Shown here piece by piece: positions 7,752 to 16,293 of a DNA stretch of 41,335 bases; positions within the stretch are counted from its first letter, which is position 1, and every line of letters starts with the position of its first letter. Under the pieces are notes generated by a model that ran no database searches, was not told where the DNA came from, and was given only the letters and a program-made list of their open reading frames with translations. The stretch is from Ruminococcus sp. GTDB taxonomy: Bacteria > Bacillota > Clostridia > Lachnospirales > Lachnospiraceae. The position numbers were made by a program, and so were the translations under genes. The stretch is taken from positions 1 through 41,335 of the forward strand of contig JAMPIB010000033.1 of the NCBI GenBank assembly GCA_023663085.1, in the 5' to 3' direction.

Positions 7752-9029
7752 TTATACTTTTTTAAAACGTTCAATCTGTGACTGAAGTTTTTCGTATTTA
7801 TGTAAAAACTCTTCATGGAATGTCAAAGCCGCATTTGTGATGGCATGATGATTCAGAACCAGCCTGCCGCTCTTTTTGGCCTCGATAAGCTCATGATACC
7901 GCTCGCAGGCAGCATGTACACTATCTTTCCACGAGATATAGATTTCATCCATGGCATGTGTGCCCACATCTGTCATATAATTAAAATCCTGATATACGCG
8001 TTTTAACAATTCATACATTGAATCTGCATTTTCCTCAATTAAAAATCCGTTCCTGCCATCAGTAATTCCTTCCGCTGCACAGCTTTCCTTGATAAGAACG
8101 CTGGCAAGACCGCATGCTGCCGCTTCTCTGACTACAATCCCGTTGGTATCATAGGTTGACGGAAACAAAAAGAGGTCTGCACGCGTATTCCAGGCCCGAA
8201 GTATATCCCTGTCATAAATTGCCCCTGTAAAAATCACCTGTTCAGGCTTTAAAAGTTTAGCTGCCATCTCCTTGATCTCATCTTCATCAGGACCACTTCC
8301 GATACAGACAAAACGAAAATCAATATTATCATGATTTAATTTTGACAGAGCTTCTAAGATAAGCGGTATGCCTTTATATTTTACAATGCGCCCGACAAAC
8401 ATAAATACTGGCAGATTTGATGGAAGGTCGAAATTCTTTGTCACTCTGGCAACCGTCTCTGCATCAACACGGCCTTTGTCAAAATCGACGCCGTTATGGA
8501 CAACCCTGTAGTCCCCCTCATAACCTAAAGATTTCAGATTCTCGCCTGCGCCCTTGCTGACAACCCATATTTCATCACATGAGGCAATGTTTTCAACAAT
8601 CGTTCTGGCTGCCTCCTTTTGCAGGAACTTAGCCTTCACCGCTCTGGCAATATCAACATCAAATTTTGTATGATAAGTAAAAATAATCGGCGCATCTGTC
8701 CGGTATCTGAGCATCCTTGCCATCACTGTAGAGGAAAACGGACAATGGCTGTGAATAATATCGGGAGCAAAGTCGGAAAGTTCTTTCAGTTCAAAAACGG
8801 CAAAGGGATTGCCTGTACGATAACCGTCTACCAGATGGGTTGTGTCAATGCTCTGATAAGGAATTACCGTATAAGAATAGGATGAATAATCGGCATCAGG
8901 ATACTTTGGTGTGGCAACGGCCACTTTCGCAAGTCCTTCATCCTGCATAATCTGCGCATAATTGGTCACAACGTTGGCAACTCCATCTATTACAGGTGGA
9001 AAAGAGTCATTTAAAAGACATACATTCAT
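7752..9029 (-). CDS. GT4-family glycosyltransferase
   Basis: The ~425-residue protein starts MNVCLLNDSFPPVIDGVANV, the glycine/NDxFPP-type N-terminal loop of GT4 (group 1) enzymes. It has the C-terminal nucleotide-sugar region VFMFVGRIVKYKGIPLILEA and the EX7E-type segment DTNGIVVREAAACGLAS. Membership suggests transfer from a nucleotide sugar to a lipid or sugar acceptor, as in diacylglycerol glucosyl- or phosphatidylinositol mannosyltransferases; the acceptor cannot be told. The frame extends to an ATG at 9095 that overlaps the flavoprotein stop (ATGA). I prefer 9029 because the fold starts there and GGGGGA lies upstream. It is flanked in one operon by the flavoprotein and the glucosidase. 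Confidence 0.85.
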   Translation of the reverse strand: MNVCLLNDSFPPVIDGVANVVTNYAQIMQDEGLAKVAVATPKYPDADYSSYSYTVIPYQSIDTTHLVDGYRTGNPFAVFELKELSDFAPDIIHSHCPFSSTVMARMLRYRTDAPIIFTYHTKFDVDIARAVKAKFLQKEAARTIVENIASCDEIWVVSKGAGENLKSLGYEGDYRVVHNGVDFDKGRVDAETVARVTKNFDLPSNLPVFMFVGRIVKYKGIPLILEALSKLNHDNIDFRFVCIGSGPDEDEIKEMAAKLLKPEQVIFTGAIYDRDILRAWNTRADLFLFPSTYDTNGIVVREAAACGLASVLIKESCAAEGITDGRNGFLIEENADSMYELLKRVYQDFNYMTDVGTHAMDEIYISWKDSVHAACERYHELIEAKKSGRLVLNHHAITNAALTFHEEFLHKYEKLQSQIERFKKV

Positions 9030-9091
9030 TAATAATCCCCCATTCTGTATGATATATTTTTCAGGTTCCGCTACAGCCTGTTCTGTCCCAC

Positions 9092-9676
9092 TCATTCCGA
9101 ATAAATATTCTTTCCAAACTCATATGCCTGCCGCAGATAATCTGTTTTATCAATCTGCGGTTTCCCGTTGGTATCGCCGCAGCCTCCGGCAAGCAGCATC
9201 CCTTTATCATGGAATCCTATGTAATTTATCAGTGTAAACTGATAATAGGAAACTGCCTGCTCATATGTCCAGAAAAAGTTGTCGGCGGAAGTCATCAGCA
9301 AGGCGCAGTCTTTGTCCGGATATTTCTCATACCTTCCAAACGGCGGATCGGAATCTTTCTCCGCGATACAGTAAAACCGCTCTATAAAGGCTTTTATCCT
9401 GGACGAAACAGTCCAAAAATATAAAGGGGACGCCAGAACAATACAGTCTGTGCTTTTGATCTTCGGAATCATTTCATGAAAGGCATCTTTCTGTATACAG
9501 GGTTTCCCATAGCGGCAGGCATTACAGCCGAGACAGCCTTTTACCTCATTTTTTAAAAGAGATATCAGCTCTACCTTATTCCCTGCTTCTTCCGCACCTT
9601 TTATAAAATGCGCAATAAGCTGCGCTGTATTCCCTCCGGGTCTGCCGCCTCCTTGTATGATAAGTATGTTTTTCAT
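9092..9676 (-). CDS. NAD(P)H-dependent FMN reductase / flavodoxin-fold protein
   Basis: The 194-residue protein starts MKNILIIQGGGRPGGNTAQL, the phosphate-binding loop for FMN. It continues with GCLGCNACRYGKPC, a Cys cluster seen in iron-sulfur-flavoprotein-like NADPH-dependent reductases, and SPLYFWTVSSRIKAFIERFY, the usual isoalloxazine-side motif. It probably reduces quinones, azo or nitro compounds in the cytoplasm. GAAAGGAG precedes the ATG. It leads the operon that continues into the glycosyltransferase and glucosidase, with its own promoter at 9718-9746. Confidence 0.85.
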   Translation of the reverse strand: MKNILIIQGGGRPGGNTAQLIAHFIKGAEEAGNKVELISLLKNEVKGCLGCNACRYGKPCIQKDAFHEMIPKIKSTDCIVLASPLYFWTVSSRIKAFIERFYCIAEKDSDPPFGRYEKYPDKDCALLMTSADNFFWTYEQAVSYYQFTLINYIGFHDKGMLLAGGCGDTNGKPQIDKTDYLRQAYEFGKNIYSE

Positions 9677-9717
9677 CCTATACGCTCCTTTCTAGATTGT
9701 TTTTTGGCTGCACTGAT

Positions 9718-9746
9718 ATTCTAATCAGAGCGGGCTTATCAATCAA
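9718..9746 (-). promoter_or_regulatory. Promoter of the flavoprotein-GT4-glucosidase operon
   Basis: TTGATT (9741-9746) and TAGAAT (9718-9723) are separated by 17 bases on the minus strand, about 40 bases upstream of the start codon at 9676. Confidence 0.5.
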
Positions 9747-9840
9747 TTCGATTTTCAGCAATATTTCATAAGTTTTTCTTATACAAATTCGCATCATAAA
9801 ATCTTCCGAAAACGCCCGGCTCTGTGATATCACGCGGCCG

Positions 9841-10173
9841 CTATCTCCTGTTATTTTCTCCCCAGACACACAACTGGTCTAAAACTTCCATTAAAGACTT
9901 TCCTCTCCCGCTTAAACTGTATTCAACTTTGGGCGGTATCTGCGGATATTCTTTTCTGACAATAAGCCGGTCTGCCTCCAGTTCTTTCAGATTAGCGCTG
10001 AGTGTTTTATCCGACACATTTTTCAGGTATCGCTTTAACTCGTTAAACCTCACCACTTCAAATTCCATGAGGCAGTAGAGGATGACCATTTTGTGCTTGC
10101 CGGATATGAGCGATAACGTATAGCTGAATCCAGTATCTTCAAAATTCGCTTTCTCAATATAGTTCTTTATCAT
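9841..10173 (-). CDS. HxlR-family transcriptional regulator
   Basis: The 110-residue winged-helix protein has the HxlR pattern: SGKHKMVILYCLMEFEVVRF, then FNELKRYLKNVSDKTLSANL, then KEYPQIPPKVEYSLSGRGKS and a short C-terminal dimerisation helix. Unlike classic HxlR proteins, no conserved Cys is visible near the N-terminus. It is divergent from the flavin reductase at 10279, with 105 bases between them containing a TACTTGT direct repeat, so it most likely controls that gene and itself in response to an electrophile or redox signal. Confidence 0.9.
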   Translation of the reverse strand: MIKNYIEKANFEDTGFSYTLSLISGKHKMVILYCLMEFEVVRFNELKRYLKNVSDKTLSANLKELEADRLIVRKEYPQIPPKVEYSLSGRGKSLMEVLDQLCVWGENNRR

Positions 10174-10195
10174 TTCACGCTTTCCTTTAAGATAG

Positions 10196-10220
10196 TACTT
10201 GTATTTTTTCTATTACTTGT
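10196..10220. promoter_or_regulatory. Candidate HxlR operator
   Basis: TACTTGT occurs at 10196-10202 and again at 10214-10220, 18 bp apart, in the intergenic region between the divergent hxlR-type gene and the flavin reductase gene. HxlR-type regulators commonly bind repeated sites of this kind in divergent promoters. The assignment is inferred from position and repetition only. Confidence 0.4.
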
Positions 10221-10278
10221 TAAAATTATAGATAACAAAAACATTTCTGTCAATCCTATACAAGAATGGAGGCTTATC

Positions 10279-10845
10279 ATGAGAAAAAAACTTAATCTGA
10301 CGGAAGGTATCTTTCCGATGCCTGTTTTAATGGTAGCAACTTACAATGAAGACGGCAGCGTCAACGTCATGAATGCTGCCTGGGGTACGATGCAGGAGCG
10401 CGATCATGTCGCTCTCAATTTAACGGAATCACACAAGACTGTAAAGAACATCAAAGCCAGAGGCGCATTCACAGTAAGCATCGCCGATGCCGCCCACGTA
10501 GTAGAAGCGGATTATTTCGGCGTTGAATCAGGCAATCAGGTTTCTGACAAGTTGGCAAGCAGCGGTCTTACTGCAAGCAAGTCTGAAAATGTGGATGCTC
10601 CGATCATCAATGAATTTCCGCTCTGCTTAGAATGCGAGTTCATTGAATATCAGAACGGAGAATACGGATGCGGCGTTATCGGTAAGGTGGTCAATGTCAC
10701 CGCGGATGAAAGTGTTATCGTGAATGACAAAGTAGATATGTCACTGGTAAATGCCATTGCTTTTGATCCCTATACACACGGCTATTATAAAGTGACAGAA
10801 AGAGTCGGCGACGCTTTTAAAGATGGTCTGAAATTAAAAAAATGA
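10279..10845 (+). CDS. Flavin reductase-like FMN-binding protein
   Basis: The 188-residue protein carries the flavin reductase split-barrel: FPMPVLMVATYNEDGSVNVM, VALNLTESHKTVKNIKARG (FMN phosphate contacts), DYFGVESGNQVSDKLASSGL and an ECEFIEY strand. Proteins of this set bind FMN and reduce it or use it with NAD(P)H. It is preceded by GGAGG with good spacing. It stands alone on the plus strand, divergent from an HxlR regulator, and ends at a strong terminator. Confidence 0.88.
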   Translation: MRKKLNLTEGIFPMPVLMVATYNEDGSVNVMNAAWGTMQERDHVALNLTESHKTVKNIKARGAFTVSIADAAHVVEADYFGVESGNQVSDKLASSGLTASKSENVDAPIINEFPLCLECEFIEYQNGEYGCGVIGKVVNVTADESVIVNDKVDMSLVNAIAFDPYTHGYYKVTERVGDAFKDGLKLKK

Positions 10846-10857
10846 CACCGTTATGAC

Positions 10858-10890
10858 AAGGTTTCCCAGAAATGGGAAACCTTTATTTTT
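10858..10890 (+). terminator. Rho-independent terminator after the flavin reductase
   Basis: A perfect 10-bp stem AAGGTTTCCC / GGGAAACCTT with a six-base loop (10858-10883) is followed by TATTTTTT. It lies 13 bases after the flavin reductase stop. Its right end overlaps the stop codon of the convergent UvrA-like gene, so it may serve both. Confidence 0.85.
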
Positions 10891-13390
10891 TCAAATATTT
10901 TCCAGTCAGACTGTCCTTATTATCACAAATTTCCCGCGGCGTTCCCCGCGCAATGACCCTTCCGCCATGAATACCGCCGCCCGGCCCCATGTCGATCACA
11001 TAATCAGCATTATGGATAACGTCCAGATCGTGTTCGACCACGATAACGGTCGCCCCGTTTTCAATCAACCTCTGAAATACATGCAGGAGTGTCTCTACAT
11101 CCAGCGGATGCAGGCCGATAGTCGGTTCGTCAAAGACAAATACAGAATCCGACTGTCCTTTTCCCATCTCGCTGGCTAATTTAAGCCTCTGCGCCTCTCC
11201 GCCGGACAAACTCGGCGTCTCTTCCCCCAGCGTCAGATATCCAAGCCCCAGCTCATGCAGTACCCGGAGTTTACGCTCCACCTGCGGAATATCCGCGCAG
11301 GCGGCCAGCGCCTCGTCAATACTCATATCCATCAGTTCGGGAAGTGTATACGCCCCATTGTTTTTCTTTACTATCCGCCTGATCAGTCCCGCTTCTTTCG
11401 CATACCGTGAACCGCCGCAATCCGGACAGGGAATCTCCACATCCGGCAGAAACTGTACATCCAGACTGATGGAGCCGGTTCCGTCGCAGACCGGACAGCG
11501 CAGTTTCCCTGTATTATAGGAAAAATCTCCCGCCTTATATCCTCGTTCTTTGGCATCGGGAGTCCGCGCGTATATTTTACGCAGTTCGTCGTGTACATCA
11601 GCATAGGTAGCCACCGTGGAACGGATATTGACACCGATTGGCGTGGCATCGATCAGCTTGACCTGACGAATGCCCTCTGCGGAGACAAAGAGCACATGTT
11701 CTGGCAGTTTTGTCCCTTTGATAGAGGCTTCGATCGCAGGAATCAGACTTTCCAAGACCATTGTCGTCTTTCCGGAACCGGAGACTCCCGTCACAGCGAT
11801 CAGACGGCCTTTCGGGAAATCCACTTCCAGTGGTTTCACCGTATGGATTTCAGAAGTAGACAGGCTGATTCTGCCAAATCCAAACATCTGTTCAGGAGAA
11901 ATCTGTCTGCCCAGATCAATCACGGACTTTCCCGTAAGAAAGCCGCCAATCCGGGAATCAGGATTCTGCTCTACCTCATCAAGCGTTCCCTGCGCGATGA
12001 TCGTACCGCCGCCTGCACCGGCCTCCGGCCCAAGCTCTATGAGCCAGTCCGCCTCGCAAAGCACATGTGGGTCATGGTCTACCAGAATGACCGTATTGCC
12101 ATCCGCTAAAAGATCGTGCATCACACCCGTCAAGCCTTCCATATTGGAGGGATGCAGGCCGATAGAGGGTTCGTCCAGCACATACAGCACGCCGGTAGTC
12201 CGGTTTCTGACCGCTCTCGCCAGCTGCATCCGCTGCCGTTCTCCTGTAGAAAGTGTGGATGCCGCGCGATCCAGAGTCAGATAGGAAAGGCCAAGGTCTG
12301 TCAACCGTTTGGCCGCGCTCTGGAAAGACTCACAGATACTGACTGCCATGGGACGCATTTCCTCCGGCAAAGAATCCGGTACGCCTTCCACCCACTCTGT
12401 TAATTCAGAAAGCGTCATCATACATGCCTCGGCAAGGGATATCCCGCGAAGCCTCGGTGCACGCGCCTCCTCTGAAAGCCTTGTTCCCCCGCAATCCGGG
12501 CAGATTCCCTGTCTTAAAAACTTCTCTACCCGCTTCATGCCTTTTTCATCTTTTACCTTGGACAACGCATTTTCCACAGTATAAGTGGCATTGAAATAGG
12601 TAAAATCCATATCGCCCGCCGCGCCGTTTGTTTTATTCTGATAGATGATGTTTTTCTTAACGGCAGGCCCGTGAAATACGATATCCCGTTCCTGTTCTGT
12701 CAGTTCGCAGAATGGCACATCCGTCCGCACTCCCATTTCGCGGGCGATATCTTTCATAAGCGACCACATCAATGTCTGCCAGGGGGCAACCGCACCTTCG
12801 TCAATAGATAGCGATTCGTCCGGTACGAGCGTCGATTCATCCACGGTGCGGACAATTCCGGTACCATCACAGCGTCTGCATGCTCCCTGACTGTTAAATG
12901 CCAGTTCCTCCGCGCCGGGCGCAAAAAAATGTTCTCCGCACTCCGGGCAGACAAGTTCCAGTCCCGCCGCCACATTGAAAGACGGCCTGACATAATGTCC
13001 GTTGGGACAGCGATGCTCGGCAAGCCTTGAATACATCAACCGCAGGCTGTTTAGAAGTTCTGTTCCCGTTCCAAAAGTGCTGCGTATTCCGGGAACGCCG
13101 GGACGCTGCCGCAGCGCAAGAGCCGCCGGAACATACAACACCTCGTCTACCTGTGCTTTTTCCGCCTGTGTCATACGTCTTCTTGTATAAGTTGAGAGAG
13201 CCTCCAGATACCGTCTGGAGCCCTCCGCATACAGAATGCCCAATGCCAGAGAAGATTTCCCCGAACCGGATACGCCCGCTATCCCGACGATTCTATGCAG
13301 CGGAATATCCACGTCAATATTTTTCAGATTATGTACCCTTGCCCCGCGCACCTTGATATGCGCGGGTGTTTTATCTGCTCTATGATCCAA
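10883..13390 (-). CDS. Short UvrA-like ABC ATPase (UvrA2 type)
   Basis: The 835-residue protein has two ABC ATPase modules: Walker A GVSGSGKSS near residue 40 with signature STGERQRMQLARAV and Walker B YVLDEPSIGLH, then Walker A GVSGSGKTT with signature LSGGEAQRLKLASEM and FVFDEPTIGLHP. Zinc-finger cysteines are present (CPVCDGTG ... CPDCGGSR). It is about 100 residues shorter than housekeeping UvrA (~940), and the insertion that binds UvrB appears reduced. Such paralogues are linked to resistance to DNA-damaging compounds rather than core repair. A TTG start at 13390 follows GGGGAT by a normal distance. It lies four bases after the CMD-cupin gene, downstream of a MATE exporter. Confidence 0.88.
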   Translation of the reverse strand: MDHRADKTPAHIKVRGARVHNLKNIDVDIPLHRIVGIAGVSGSGKSSLALGILYAEGSRRYLEALSTYTRRRMTQAEKAQVDEVLYVPAALALRQRPGVPGIRSTFGTGTELLNSLRLMYSRLAEHRCPNGHYVRPSFNVAAGLELVCPECGEHFFAPGAEELAFNSQGACRRCDGTGIVRTVDESTLVPDESLSIDEGAVAPWQTLMWSLMKDIAREMGVRTDVPFCELTEQERDIVFHGPAVKKNIIYQNKTNGAAGDMDFTYFNATYTVENALSKVKDEKGMKRVEKFLRQGICPDCGGTRLSEEARAPRLRGISLAEACMMTLSELTEWVEGVPDSLPEEMRPMAVSICESFQSAAKRLTDLGLSYLTLDRAASTLSTGERQRMQLARAVRNRTTGVLYVLDEPSIGLHPSNMEGLTGVMHDLLADGNTVILVDHDPHVLCEADWLIELGPEAGAGGGTIIAQGTLDEVEQNPDSRIGGFLTGKSVIDLGRQISPEQMFGFGRISLSTSEIHTVKPLEVDFPKGRLIAVTGVSGSGKTTMVLESLIPAIEASIKGTKLPEHVLFVSAEGIRQVKLIDATPIGVNIRSTVATYADVHDELRKIYARTPDAKERGYKAGDFSYNTGKLRCPVCDGTGSISLDVQFLPDVEIPCPDCGGSRYAKEAGLIRRIVKKNNGAYTLPELMDMSIDEALAACADIPQVERKLRVLHELGLGYLTLGEETPSLSGGEAQRLKLASEMGKGQSDSVFVFDEPTIGLHPLDVETLLHVFQRLIENGATVIVVEHDLDVIHNADYVIDMGPGGGIHGGRVIARGTPREICDNKDSLTGKYLKK

Positions 13391-13394
13391 CTCT

Positions 13395-14165
13395 TTATCC
13401 CCGCCTTTTTAAAAACAAGTTATTATATATTCCATCGTCTACCGCCTCCAGCCATTCATTGGAACTATTCTCACCGGGGACTTCAACTGCCAGATGAGAA
13501 AACCAGCTGTCTTTCGCCGCACCGTGCCAATGCTTTACACCGACCGGAATATTGACGACATCTCCCGGATGAAGTTCCTGCGCTTCTTTTCCTTCCTCCT
13601 GATAATACCCGCGCCCTGCGACACAGACCAGAATCTGCCCGCCGCCTTGATCCGCATGGTGGACATGCCAGTTGTTGCGGCATCCCGGCTCGAAGGTCAC
13701 ATTGAAAATCCCAACCTGCGACGTGGAAAGCGGAGCAAGATAACTTTGTCCGCTAAAATACTGTGCAAAGCCGTCATTGGGCGCGCCGATCGGAAACACC
13801 ATCTCCGCCGCATGGGCTGCCTTCGCATCTGCTCCCACAGCTTCCTCCTTCCACACATCCTTTGCCAGACGAAACACCGCCCAGCCCTTGGGCCAGCCCA
13901 CGTAGAATGCCGCATGAGTGATGATCGCCGCGGCTTCCGCCCTCGTGACGCCATGCGCCTTCGCGTTTTCCAGATGATAGATCAGCGAAGAATCCGTGAT
14001 ACCGGAAGCCATCAACGCTACCATCGTCACAATGCAGCGTGTTTTCAGGTCAATATCCTGATTGTTCCAGTTCTCTCCAAAAAGCACATCATCATTATAA
14101 TGTGCAAATTCCGGCGCAAAGTCGCCAAGCTGCATCTTTCCTGCTGTTTGTACAATTTTCTCCAT
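13395..14165 (-). CDS. Carboxymuconolactone decarboxylase-like / cupin two-domain protein
   Basis: Residues ~1-105 form a CMD/AhpD-like helical domain (LKTRCIVTMVALMASGITDS, AKAHGVTRAEAAAIITHAAF). Residues ~125-245 form a cupin with metal-binding His residues in NNWHVHHADQGGGQ and a second motif HPGDVVNIPVGVKHWHGA. The CxxC disulfide of AhpD is absent: the matching position reads SSLIYHL, so it is not a peroxidase-reducing AhpD. A role in detoxifying or rearranging a small organic acid or quinone fits the family. TAGGAGG precedes the start. It lies between the MATE exporter and the UvrA-like gene with gaps of 26 and 4 bases. Confidence 0.85.
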   Translation of the reverse strand: MEKIVQTAGKMQLGDFAPEFAHYNDDVLFGENWNNQDIDLKTRCIVTMVALMASGITDSSLIYHLENAKAHGVTRAEAAAIITHAAFYVGWPKGWAVFRLAKDVWKEEAVGADAKAAHAAEMVFPIGAPNDGFAQYFSGQSYLAPLSTSQVGIFNVTFEPGCRNNWHVHHADQGGGQILVCVAGRGYYQEEGKEAQELHPGDVVNIPVGVKHWHGAAKDSWFSHLAVEVPGENSSNEWLEAVDDGIYNNLFLKRRG

Positions 14166-14191
14166 TTTCTTATCCTCCTACCTACTTGATT

Positions 14192-15538
14192 TTATGATTT
14201 GATCACCTGAAAAGTTTTCCACTTTCCGGTTTTTTCCCTCCAGATAAACAGGACGGCCCGCACGATCCAGTCACATACCATGGCAAGGGCAATCCCGATC
14301 ACGCCCATCTCCAGAATAATCCCCAGCAGATACGACAAAAGCAGACGCACCAGGATCGTGGAAATAACCGACACATACATGGTAAATTTCACATCTCCCG
14401 CCGCGCGGAGTCCATTGCTTAATGCTCCCGAAAAGGGGAACGCCGCGGCATTAAATACATTATGAATCAGCACGAGCCATATCACCAGCCGCTTTGTTTC
14501 CGGTGACAGAGAGTAAAAATGTAAAAATACCGGAGTCATGATAAAGACCAAAGCATTCCATGCCGCACTGATCAAAAGTGTCCATTTTGTCAGTTTATTA
14601 AAATAATATTCTGCCGCCCCGGTATCTCCGGTTCCCATGCACTGTCCGATCACAGTAATGAATACCGGCCCCATAGCGACACCGGCTAAAGCCGCCAGTG
14701 ACCAGATGCTCTGTGCCACACCGTTCGCCGCAATCTGATAAGTACCGAACAATGCCACGATACTGCTAAGCGCCACTTTGACAAGCTGGAAGATACCGTT
14801 TTCTATGCCGTTTGGCACAGCTACATTCAGAATACTTTTCATCAGACTGCCATGCCAGCTAAAGATCCACCTGCCCCGATACACCACACCATTCTTTTCC
14901 CGAAAACAGAGAAAAGTGATGACCACCGCAGAAAAGACACGGGCAAGGAAAGACGGCCATGCAACACCGGCCACTCCGGCATGGAAAACAAAAACACCAA
15001 GCACATTGCCAGCGACATTGATCACATTGGAGACGACCGATATATACATGGTCACATTTGTTTTGCCAAGACTGCGGTAAACGGCCGCCCCTGCATTATA
15101 AACGGCAAGTGCCGGATAAGAATAGGCCGAGATCCGCAGGTACGTAATGCAGGCCTCCATGACAGACTGCTCCACTTTCCCGAACAACAGGCGCAACATC
15201 GCTTTATTTCCAAATAAAACCGCTGCCCCAAGCAGTACGGAAAAAACTGTAGAGAACATGAGAAGCTGGCTCGCGGACTCTCCCGCATGGTCTGCATCCT
15301 GTCTGCCGATATACTGGCTGATCACAACAGCCCCTCCGGAGGCAAGCGCTGTAAACAGGTAAATAAATATGGTATTAAACTGATTGACCAGAGACACTCC
15401 GGATACTGCTGCCTCCCCGGCATAGCTTATGACCAGCGTGTCCGCAAGCCCTACGAACATCACCAGAAGCTGTTCCAGAAACAAAGGCGCAATCATTTTT
15501 TTTAATTCCTGGTTAGTAAATAACCCGTTTTCATTCAT
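14192..15538 (-). CDS. MATE-family multidrug/Na+ antiporter
   Basis: The ~448-residue protein has about twelve membrane helices in two homologous halves. Typical MATE segments are visible: LVISYAGEAAVSGVSLVNQF, ALASGGAVVISQYIGRQDAD, and in the second half FGTYQIAANGVAQSIWSLAA and GMGPVFI-like VAMGPVFITVIGQCMGTGD. It exports cationic or aromatic compounds in exchange for Na+ or H+. The start at 15538 has AAAGGAAAGG upstream; an earlier frame start at 15583 overlaps the flavodoxin gene and lacks a site. It is 34 bases downstream of the flavodoxin lipoprotein gene and likely in its operon. Confidence 0.9.
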   Translation of the reverse strand: MNENGLFTNQELKKMIAPLFLEQLLVMFVGLADTLVISYAGEAAVSGVSLVNQFNTIFIYLFTALASGGAVVISQYIGRQDADHAGESASQLLMFSTVFSVLLGAAVLFGNKAMLRLLFGKVEQSVMEACITYLRISAYSYPALAVYNAGAAVYRSLGKTNVTMYISVVSNVINVAGNVLGVFVFHAGVAGVAWPSFLARVFSAVVITFLCFREKNGVVYRGRWIFSWHGSLMKSILNVAVPNGIENGIFQLVKVALSSIVALFGTYQIAANGVAQSIWSLAALAGVAMGPVFITVIGQCMGTGDTGAAEYYFNKLTKWTLLISAAWNALVFIMTPVFLHFYSLSPETKRLVIWLVLIHNVFNAAAFPFSGALSNGLRAAGDVKFTMYVSVISTILVRLLLSYLLGIILEMGVIGIALAMVCDWIVRAVLFIWREKTGKWKTFQVIKS

Positions 15539-15572
15539 TATGCCTTTCCTTTTCACAAACGTCATTCTCACA

Positions 15573-16181
15573 CTAATCCCCAAAATCCAGCCCCAGACCG
15601 TTTACCCATTCCATAACTGTATCCTGCGAATCGCTGCCGTTCAGACGCTTTCCCGCAAGCCACTCTGTTCCATCCGTAAGCTGTTCCAGATTCGTCGCAG
15701 AAGAACCCACGCCGCTGCCGCCGGAAGTGCAGAATGGAACGATAGTTTTTCCATCAAAATCATAACTTTCAATAAACGTACTCATGATACGCGGCGCTTC
15801 GCTCCACCATATGGGGTATCCAAGGAACACAATATCATACTGTTCCATATTTTCTACCGAACCGGAAATTGCAGGGCGGACATCCGGATCATTCATCTCA
15901 ATCGTAGTACGGCTGTTATTATCATTATAATTCAAGTCTGCATCCGTATACGGCTCTTCCGGGACAATCTCGTAAATATCCGCATTCAGCCCTTTGGCGA
16001 TATGCTGTGCCACACCCTTTGTAGTATTAGTAGCGGAAAAATAGGCCACCAGAACTCTGGTTCCCTGCTCCTCCGGCTTCTCTTCTGTAGAAGGTTCTGC
16101 TGTCTGTTCTGCGGAATTTCCGCAGGCCGCCAGACTCAAAATCATAACCAACAAAAGTAAAACAATGATCGCTTTTTTCAT
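15573..16181 (-). CDS. Flavodoxin-like lipoprotein
   Basis: The ~203-residue precursor has a hydrophobic signal and lipobox LSLAAC (Cys20), a short Glu-rich linker, and a flavodoxin domain. FMN-binding motifs are YFSATNTTKGVAQHI (phosphate loop), LGYPIWWSEAPRIM (flavin stacking) and FCTSGGSGVGSS. It therefore carries FMN on the outer face of the membrane, an uncommon place for a flavodoxin but seen in gut Firmicutes. GGAGG sits seven bases before the ATG at 16181; a second ATG at 16184 is adjacent. The promoter 16248-16276 drives it and probably the MATE, CMD-cupin and UvrA-like genes behind it. Confidence 0.88.
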   Translation of the reverse strand: MKKAIIVLLLLVMILSLAACGNSAEQTAEPSTEEKPEEQGTRVLVAYFSATNTTKGVAQHIAKGLNADIYEIVPEEPYTDADLNYNDNNSRTTIEMNDPDVRPAISGSVENMEQYDIVFLGYPIWWSEAPRIMSTFIESYDFDGKTIVPFCTSGGSGVGSSATNLEQLTDGTEWLAGKRLNGSDSQDTVMEWVNGLGLDFGD

Positions 16182-16204
16182 CATAATACCTCCTAAACCA
16201 AAAA

Positions 16205-16247
16205 GTAAGTACAGTTCCGAAACTGTCTGCCTCATTCCTGTACTTAC
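16205..16247 (-). promoter_or_regulatory. Nested inverted repeats in the leader of the flavodoxin lipoprotein gene
   Basis: GTAAGTACAG (16205-16214) is perfectly repeated in inverse at 16238-16247, ending exactly at the -10 hexamer. A second hairpin, CAGTT-ccga-AACTG (16212-16225), overlaps the first arm, so the two stems are mutually exclusive. The structure fills the region from the transcription start to about 20 bases before the start codon. It may be an operator or a regulatory RNA hairpin; no U-run follows, so it is not an ordinary terminator. Confidence 0.5.
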
Positions 16248-16288
16248 ATTATAAAGATATGCCTTATATATATCAAATACTTGATTTT
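16248..16288 (-). promoter_or_regulatory. Promoter and shared box of the flavodoxin-MATE-CMD-UvrA operon
   Basis: On the minus strand TTGATA (16271-16276), a 17-base spacer and a perfect TATAAT (16248-16253) form a strong promoter. The plus-strand sequence ATATCAAATACTTGATTTT (16270-16288) over the -35 shares 12 of its first 13 bases with the boxes at 19623 and 24016. The spacer also contains AAGGCAT, the half-site of the palindrome in the promoter of the adjacent LysR gene. Confidence 0.65.
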
Positions 16289-16293
16289 TATAG

